Source of the DNA: Cryobacterium arcticum
Lineage (GTDB): Bacteria > Actinomycetota > Actinomycetes > Actinomycetales > Microbacteriaceae
Assembly (NCBI RefSeq): GCF_001679725.1
Contig: NZ_CP016282.1
Location: 1,736,001-1,800,000 of the forward strand
Direction of reading: 5' to 3'
Length of the DNA stretch: 64,000 bases
Positions 63,115 to 64,000 of this stretch are shown here, one piece after another. How positions within the stretch are numbered: the first letter of the stretch is position 1; each line of letters begins with the position of its first letter. The notes under the pieces are model-generated. The model saw only the letters and a program-made list of their open reading frames with translations, was not told where the DNA came from and searched no databases. The position numbers and the translations under genes were made by a program.

Positions 63115-63777
63115 ATGGCGCTAACTCCGGAAGATGTAGTCAACAAGCGGTTCCAGTCGACCAAGTTCCGTGAGGGATATGACCAGGACGAGGTTGACGA
63201 CTTCCTCGACGAGGTCGTTGTCGAGCTGCGTCGTCTGACCCAGGAGAACGAGGACCTCAAGGCCCGTCTCTCCGGCGGCGAGACGGCTGCCCCCGTCAGC
63301 GCAGCCCCGGCCAAGGCCGCCGAGCCCGTGAACACCCCGGAGCCCGTCGCAGAGCCGGTCGCCGCAGTGGTTCCCGCGCCCGTCGCCGCCGCCCCGGCGC
63401 CCGCAGCCGAGGTCGACGAGACCGCCGGCACGACCAACCTGCTGCAGCTGGCCCGCCGCCTGCACGAGGAGCACGTCAAGGAAGGCGCCGAGAAGCGCGA
63501 CGCCCTGATCGCGGAGGGCCACGCCACGGCGGCCCGCGTCATCGCGGAGTCCGAAGCCAAGCAGCGCGCGCAGATCAACATCCTCGACAAGGAGCGTTCG
63601 GTCCTCGAGAACAAGATCGAGGAACTGCGCACCTTCGAGCGCGAGTACCGCCAGAAGCTGAAGAGCTACATCGAGGGTCAGCTTCGCGACCTCGACTCCA
63701 CCTCGCCTGTCGGCGCCGGTGCGGGCAAGGACTCGGGCAACTCGCCGAAGGCGAGCTTCCAGGGCTTTGGCGCGTAA
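63115..63777 (+). CDS. divIVA: Polar growth scaffold DivIVA/Wag31
   Basis: A 220-aa coiled-coil protein that marks curved membrane and the cell pole. N-terminal domain ALTPEDVVNKRFQSTKFREGYDQDEVDDFLDEV is conserved (split: LTPEDVVNKRF, YDQDEVDDFLDEV). A Pro/Ala-rich linker (about 70-110) and a second coiled coil (about 115-200) follow. ATG 63115 has GAGGTGG upstream. The gene ends the dcw cluster; lspA overlaps its 3' end. Confidence 0.96.
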   Translation: MALTPEDVVNKRFQSTKFREGYDQDEVDDFLDEVVVELRRLTQENEDLKARLSGGETAAPVSAAPAKAAEPVNTPEPVAEPVAAVVPAPVAAAPAPAAEVDETAGTTNLLQLARRLHEEHVKEGAEKRDALIAEGHATAARVIAESEAKQRAQINILDKERSVLENKIEELRTFEREYRQKLKSYIEGQLRDLDSTSPVGAGAGKDSGNSPKASFQGFGA

Positions 63778-64000
63778 CACTCCCACGAAGGTCAGTTACC
63801 GCGCCCTTCTCGTCCTGGCCCTCGTGGCCGTGGGCGGGTATGCGTTCGATCAGATCAGCAAAGCCCTCGTCGTTTCATCGATGACCGAGGGCGAGACCGC
63901 CCGGGTTCTGGGTGATGTGCTTCAACTGCACTTCATCCGGAACCCCGGTGCGGCCTTCTCCTTCGCCACCGGCCTCACCTGGGTGTTCTCACTCATTGCG
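63767..64000 (+). CDS. lspA: Prolipoprotein signal peptidase LspA (3' truncated by window edge)
   Basis: The reading frame after divIVA encodes the start of LspA, the aspartic membrane protease that removes lipoprotein signal peptides. Recognisable segments: RALLVLALVAVGGYAFDQISKALVVS (split: VAVGGYAFDQISKALVV) and LHFIRNPGAAFSFATG. The frame is open from TTG 63767, which overlaps divIVA by 11 bp; no ATG or GTG start is available upstream in that frame. Only the first 78 codons are inside the window. Confidence 0.85.
   Translation, partial: MARNTPTKVSYRALLVLALVAVGGYAFDQISKALVVSSMTEGETARVLGDVLQLHFIRNPGAAFSFATGLTWVFSLIA

Noticed and set aside
1..64000. CRISPR array, insertion sequence, prophage, tRNA or rRNA gene
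   Set aside because: No repeat-spacer arrays, transposase or integrase genes, attachment duplications, or tRNA/rRNA-like sequences were recognised anywhere in the window.

Overview
The window is about 64 kb of high-GC DNA from a flagellated, pigmented actinobacterium. It most resembles the family Microbacteriaceae (Cryobacterium-like), but this placement is an inference. It rests on the fused sequence of corynebacterial/mycobacterial gene neighbourhoods (pgsA2-garA-ftsR, aroG-pknL, mraZ through divIVA), a C50 carotenoid operon, flagellar export genes, and a MurE that lacks the usual diaminopimelate-recognition motif. The DNA looks like ordinary chromosome: no insertion sequences, prophage, CRISPR arrays, rRNA or tRNA genes were seen.

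Layout. (1) 1-4.4 kb: the end of a flagellar operon, with flhB (partial), flhA, a degenerate FlhF-like protein carrying a run of pentapeptide repeats, and csrA, closed by a strong bidirectional hairpin. (2) 4.4-10 kb, minus strand: a LacI-regulated sugar module (regulator, lipoprotein binding protein, two CUT1 permeases, GH130 mannoside phosphorylase/hydrolase) without its own ATPase; two operator-like palindromes 21 bp apart lie upstream of lacI. (3) 10-17.7 kb: a lipase-maturation-factor protein, an S4 RNA-binding protein, then a tightly overlapping idi-crtE-crtB-crtI-crtYe-crtYf-crtEb operon for a C50 carotenoid, with a divergent MarR/CrtR regulator and a palindromic candidate operator between them. 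(4) 18-25.4 kb: apt, deoC, a Nudix hydrolase, then the NHEJ pair ligD and ku (divergent), with a DUF1295 membrane reductase translationally coupled to ligD. (5) 24.8-33.3 kb: a CDP-alcohol phosphatidyltransferase, the FHA protein GarA, FtsR, a second MerR regulator, a ParA ATPase, pyruvate carboxylase and a second, larger ParA/MinD-like ATPase. (6) 33.4-44.9 kb: peptide deformylase, FadD15-type acyl-CoA synthetase, ROK glucokinase, PlsC-type acyltransferase, class II DAHP synthase, a PASTA Ser/Thr kinase (PknL-like), a LysM cell-wall enzyme, an Rv2175c-like DNA-binding protein, a second polyprenyl diphosphate synthase and a DUF3040 membrane protein. (7) 45-64 kb: a complete division and cell-wall (dcw) cluster, mraZ-rsmH-ftsL-ftsI-murE-murF-mraY-murD-ftsW-murG-murC-ftsQ-ftsZ-yggS-sepF-yggT-divIVA, followed by lspA running off the right edge.

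How the parts connect. The dcw genes make lipid II and the septum. The PASTA kinase, GarA (with its twin-threonine phosphorylation motif), the Rv2175c-like protein and FtsR are the likely signalling layer around them. The ftsZ promoter carries an 18-bp near-palindrome that is a candidate FtsR site, and mraZ is preceded by three GTGG boxes at exact 10-bp spacing that fit autoregulation by MraZ. Isoprenoid supply appears twice, as a carotenoid GGPP synthase and an IdsA2-type synthase near the wall genes.

No clearly new multi-gene system was found. The points most worth follow-up are the MurE motif change, the FlhF-like pseudo-GTPase, the candidate ftsZ, crt and lacI operators, and the ligD-DUF1295 coupling.
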